Positions 4,706 to 7,028 of a DNA stretch of 7,028 nt are shown piece after piece (position 1 is the stretch's first letter; the number at the start of each line of letters is the position of its first letter). The DNA comes from Oscillospiraceae bacterium (lineage in GTDB: Bacteria > Bacillota > Clostridia > Oscillospirales > Ruminococcaceae): the NCBI GenBank assembly GCA_029068025.1, contig JAIEDJ010000025.1:8119-15146 (forward strand), read 5' to 3'. The notes beneath the pieces are model-generated. The model worked only from the letters and a program-made list of their open reading frames with translations. It did no database searches and was not told where the DNA came from. Made by a program: the position numbers and the translations under genes.

Positions 4706-4710
4706 GGAGG
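4706..4710 (+). promoter_or_regulatory. dnaK ribosome binding site
   Basis: GGAGG lies 8 nt before ATG 4719 and fixes the dnaK start. The in-frame ATG at 4704 overlaps this site and would add five residues (MEVYI) not expected in DnaK. Confidence 0.85.
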
Positions 4711-4718
4711 TATATATC

Positions 4719-6560
4719 ATGGGAAAGATCATTGGAATCGATTTGGGTACAACAAACAGCTGCGTGGCTGTTATTGAGGGCGGTGAGCCTGTTGTTATCA
4801 CTAACTCGGAGGGCAGCAGAACCACTCCGTCGGTCGTTGCGTTCACAAAGGACGGCGAGCGTCTGGTAGGTCAGCTGGCTAAGAACCAGGCAGTTCAGAA
4901 CCCCGAAAAGACGGTCATCTCTATCAAGCGCCATATGGGCAGCGACTACAAGGTGGATATCGACGGCAAAAAGTACACACCGCAGGAAATCTCAGCGATG
5001 ATACTCCAGAAGCTGAAGAACGACGCGGAAGGCTATCTCGGCGAGAAGGTAACGGACGCTGTAATCACCGTTCCCGCGTACTTCACCGACTCTCAGCGCC
5101 AGGCTACCAAGGACGCGGGTCAGATCGCGGGTCTGAACGTTCGCCGTATCATCAACGAGCCGACAGCGGCGGCGCTGGCTTACGGCGTTGACAAGGAAGA
5201 GGATCAGAATATCGTGGTTTATGACCTCGGCGGCGGTACGTTCGACGTTTCCGTTATCAACATCGGCGACGGTGTTCAGCAGGTTCTCGCGACCGCAGGT
5301 AACAACCACCTCGGCGGCGACGATTTCGACCAGAGGATCATCGACTTCCTCAGAGACGAATTCAAGAAGTCCGATGGCGTTGATCTCGCGAACGACAAGT
5401 TCGCTATGCAGCGCTTGAAGGACGAAGCGGAGAAGACTAAGATCGCGCTGTCCAACTCTACCTCCGTAAACGTTTCTATCCCGTATATCACCGCTGACGC
5501 GAACGGCCCCAAGCACCTGAACGTTCAGCTTTCGAGAGCTAAGTTCAACGATCTCACCGCGGATCTGGTTGAGGCTACAATGGGTCCGCTCAAGCAGGCG
5601 ATCTCGGATTCCGGTCTTGAGAAGAGCGAGATCCACAAGATACTGCTGGTAGGCGGTTCTACAAGAATTCCCGCAGTTCAGGACGCTGTTAAGAACTTCC
5701 TCGGAAACGATCCGTTCAAGGGTATCAACCCCGATGAGTGTGTGGCTATCGGCGCGTCAATTCAGGGCGGCGTTCTCAACAAGGACGTTCAGGGCATAGT
5801 TCTGCTGGACGTTACTCCGCTGTCGCTTGGTATCGAGACCGCGGGCGGCGTATGCACCAAGATGATCGAGCGCAACACCACTATCCCGTGCAAGGAAACA
5901 AAGACATTCACTACCTACGACGACAATCAGCCGTCCGTTGACATCAACGTATTGCAGGGCGAGCGCGAGATGGCAAGAGACAATAAGTCTATTGGCAACT
6001 TCCGTCTGGACGGTATCGCTCCCGCGCCGCGCGGTATCCCGCAGATCGAGGTTACGTTTGATATTGACGCTAACGGTATCGTAAACGTATCCGCAAAGGA
6101 CAAGGGCACCGGCAAGGAGCAGCACATCTCTATCACTGCGTCCACCAATATGAGCAAGGACGATATCGACAAGGCTGTCAAGGAAGCGGAAGCGTTCGCG
6201 GCAGAGGATAAGAAGCGCAGAGAGGAAGCCGATATCCGCAACGAGGCAGACTCGATGGTATACCAGATGAAGAAGTCGCTGAACGACTTCGGCGACAAGG
6301 TATCCGCCGATGACAAGGCAAAGGTAGAGCCGAAGATCGCCGCTCTTGAGGAAGCGCTCAAGGGAACAGATATCGAGGCTGTCAAGAAGGCTAAGGAAGA
6401 GCTTCAGACCGCATTCTACGAGGTTGCTCAGAAGGTTTACCAGGAGAACGGCGGAAATCCCGAAGATATCGCAAACGCGGCAAACGCTGCGGGCGCGGCT
6501 CCCGAGGATAACGGCGGCAATGACGACGGCGCGGTTGACGTTGAATTTACCGAGAAGTGA
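4719..6560 (+). CDS. dnaK: Chaperone protein DnaK (Hsp70)
   Basis: DnaK binds exposed hydrophobic peptide segments and releases them in an ATP cycle driven by a J-protein and GrpE. The 613-aa protein begins MGKIIGIDLGTTNSCVAVIE. ATPase motifs are IDLGTTNS (phosphate 1, residues 7-14), NEPTAAALAYG, VYDLGGGTFDVSV (phosphate 2, 167-179) and ILLVGGSTRIPAV (adenosine, 308-320). The interdomain linker VLLDV is at 361-365. The beta-sandwich substrate domain follows, then a helical lid rich in Lys/Glu from about 490, and a Gly/Asn/Asp tail ending VDVEFTEK. The N-terminal ATPase lobe lacks the insertion of about 24 residues found in Gram-negative DnaK, which supports a Firmicute origin. It is presumably co-transcribed from the CIRCE promoter, with the leader element before its ribosome binding site. 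Confidence 0.98.
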   Translation: MGKIIGIDLGTTNSCVAVIEGGEPVVITNSEGSRTTPSVVAFTKDGERLVGQLAKNQAVQNPEKTVISIKRHMGSDYKVDIDGKKYTPQEISAMILQKLKNDAEGYLGEKVTDAVITVPAYFTDSQRQATKDAGQIAGLNVRRIINEPTAAALAYGVDKEEDQNIVVYDLGGGTFDVSVINIGDGVQQVLATAGNNHLGGDDFDQRIIDFLRDEFKKSDGVDLANDKFAMQRLKDEAEKTKIALSNSTSVNVSIPYITADANGPKHLNVQLSRAKFNDLTADLVEATMGPLKQAISDSGLEKSEIHKILLVGGSTRIPAVQDAVKNFLGNDPFKGINPDECVAIGASIQGGVLNKDVQGIVLLDVTPLSLGIETAGGVCTKMIERNTTIPCKETKTFTTYDDNQPSVDINVLQGEREMARDNKSIGNFRLDGIAPAPRGIPQIEVTFDIDANGIVNVSAKDKGTGKEQHISITASTNMSKDDIDKAVKEAEAFAAEDKKRREEADIRNEADSMVYQMKKSLNDFGDKVSADDKAKVEPKIAALEEALKGTDIEAVKKAKEELQTAFYEVAQKVYQENGGNPEDIANAANAAGAAPEDNGGNDDGAVDVEFTEK

Positions 6561-6590
6561 TTCCCAAGCGCCGAGCGGTTTAAAATAAGC

Positions 6591-6620
6591 ATACACCGCG
6601 TGGATCCGCGCGGTGTATTT
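6591..6620 (+). terminator. Hairpin after dnaK, weak terminator
   Basis: ATACACCGCG (6591-6600) and CGCGGTGTAT (6609-6618) form a perfect 10-bp stem with an 8-nt loop, followed by only a short T run. It lies 30 nt after the dnaK stop. It may end the hrcA-grpE-dnaK transcript or allow partial read-through into the next gene. Confidence 0.6.
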
Positions 6621-6646
6621 GCCATATTATATGACGTGAGGTTTAT

Positions 6647-7028
6647 ATGAACAATAACAAGCAGGCGGAAGCGGCTTTAAAAGCGCTTTCGGAGTGGCTT
6701 GCCGATGAGGAGCGGCTCGGGAAAGCGCCTTCAAAGATCGAATGTACCATGGACTTCGAGATGGACGGTTTGAAATATTATATTTTCAAGTACCGCAAGA
6801 AAATGCTCGGACCGTGGTATATAGGAGTATGCGGCGGGTTTGAGGGGGATTCTCTCGAGCACTGCGGACATATTTTCAGCGGCATGGAGGACGTGTACGA
6901 GGAAAAAACGGCTCTCGAGCTCGGACAGAAAATGGCGGCGTTTATCCGTGATTTTAACGCGCGGGAGCAGTTCCGCGAGGCTATAAACGATAAGTTCAAG
7001 CTGAATCTGAAATATATCAGTCAAAAAG
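6647..7028 (+). CDS. Conserved-looking hypothetical protein, 3' end outside window
   Basis: The frame is open from ATG 6647 to the window end, giving 127 visible residues beginning MNNNKQAEAALKALSEWLAD. GAGG (6638-6641) lies 5 nt upstream, a good ribosome binding site, and codon use resembles the neighbouring genes. The visible part is a charged helix (residues 4-25), then a probable beta-rich segment (CTMDFEMDGLKYYIFKYRKK, MLGPWYIGVCGGF), a CGHIFSG stretch, and an amphipathic helix (EEKTALELGQKMAAFIRDFN). No signal peptide or membrane segment is seen. I do not recognise the family. It is not DnaJ, which often follows dnaK: there is no J-domain helix or HPD motif. Confidence 0.75.
   Translation, partial: MNNNKQAEAALKALSEWLADEERLGKAPSKIECTMDFEMDGLKYYIFKYRKKMLGPWYIGVCGGFEGDSLEHCGHIFSGMEDVYEEKTALELGQKMAAFIRDFNAREQFREAINDKFKLNLKYISQK

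Noticed and set aside
4992..5636. 214-codon minus-strand open frame opposite the dnaK ATPase domain
   Set aside because: Antisense shadow of dnaK; the composition is that of reverse-complemented coding sequence.
5757..6596. 279-codon minus-strand open frame opposite dnaK
   Set aside because: It is the antisense shadow of the well-defined dnaK gene, a known artefact of its codon bias, with no recognisable motifs.

Overview
The window looks like chromosomal DNA of a Gram-positive anaerobe of the class Clostridia, most likely a Ruminococcus-like gut bacterium. The evidence is an hrcA-grpE-dnaK heat-shock cluster under a perfect CIRCE operator, a DnaK lacking the N-terminal insertion typical of Gram-negative proteins, consensus sigma-A promoters, AGGAGG-type ribosome binding sites, and a BspA-like leucine-rich-repeat gene of the kind common in gut Firmicutes. 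The genus is an inference.

Layout. Positions 2-580 hold the 3' part of a BspA-like leucine-rich-repeat gene on the + strand, with its own terminator. A second, bidirectional terminator (652-697) separates it from a convergent minus-strand hicA-hicB toxin-antitoxin operon (1290 to 702). hicA is only 57 codons long. It has a perfect TTGACA-17-TATAAT promoter with a palindrome in the spacer. Upstream on the same strand is an SPL/COG1533-like radical SAM gene (2225 to 1365), whose own perfect promoter lies about 290 bp upstream and implies a long leader. An AT-rich divergent control region (2457-2690) leads to the hrcA promoter, CIRCE and a structured hrcA leader, then hrcA, grpE (11-nt overlap), a 273-bp spacer, dnaK, a hairpin, and a 3'-truncated gene of unknown function running off the window.

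How the genes work together. HrcA represses its own operon through CIRCE. DnaK and its nucleotide-exchange factor GrpE form the chaperone machine. HicA and HicB form a toxin-antitoxin pair that probably represses itself at the promoter palindrome.

Most notable observation. The leader of the radical SAM gene (2246-2456, minus strand) and the grpE-dnaK spacer (4451-4694, plus strand) are diverged copies of one composite element. Each has degenerate ~40-bp tandem units, then an exact 23-nt link, then an outer stem enclosing two hairpins, ending a few bases before the Shine-Dalgarno sequence of the downstream gene. Several base pairs differ between the copies on both sides yet stay paired. That is the pattern expected of a conserved structured RNA leader, or of a palindromic mobile repeat. 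I do not recognise it as a named family.
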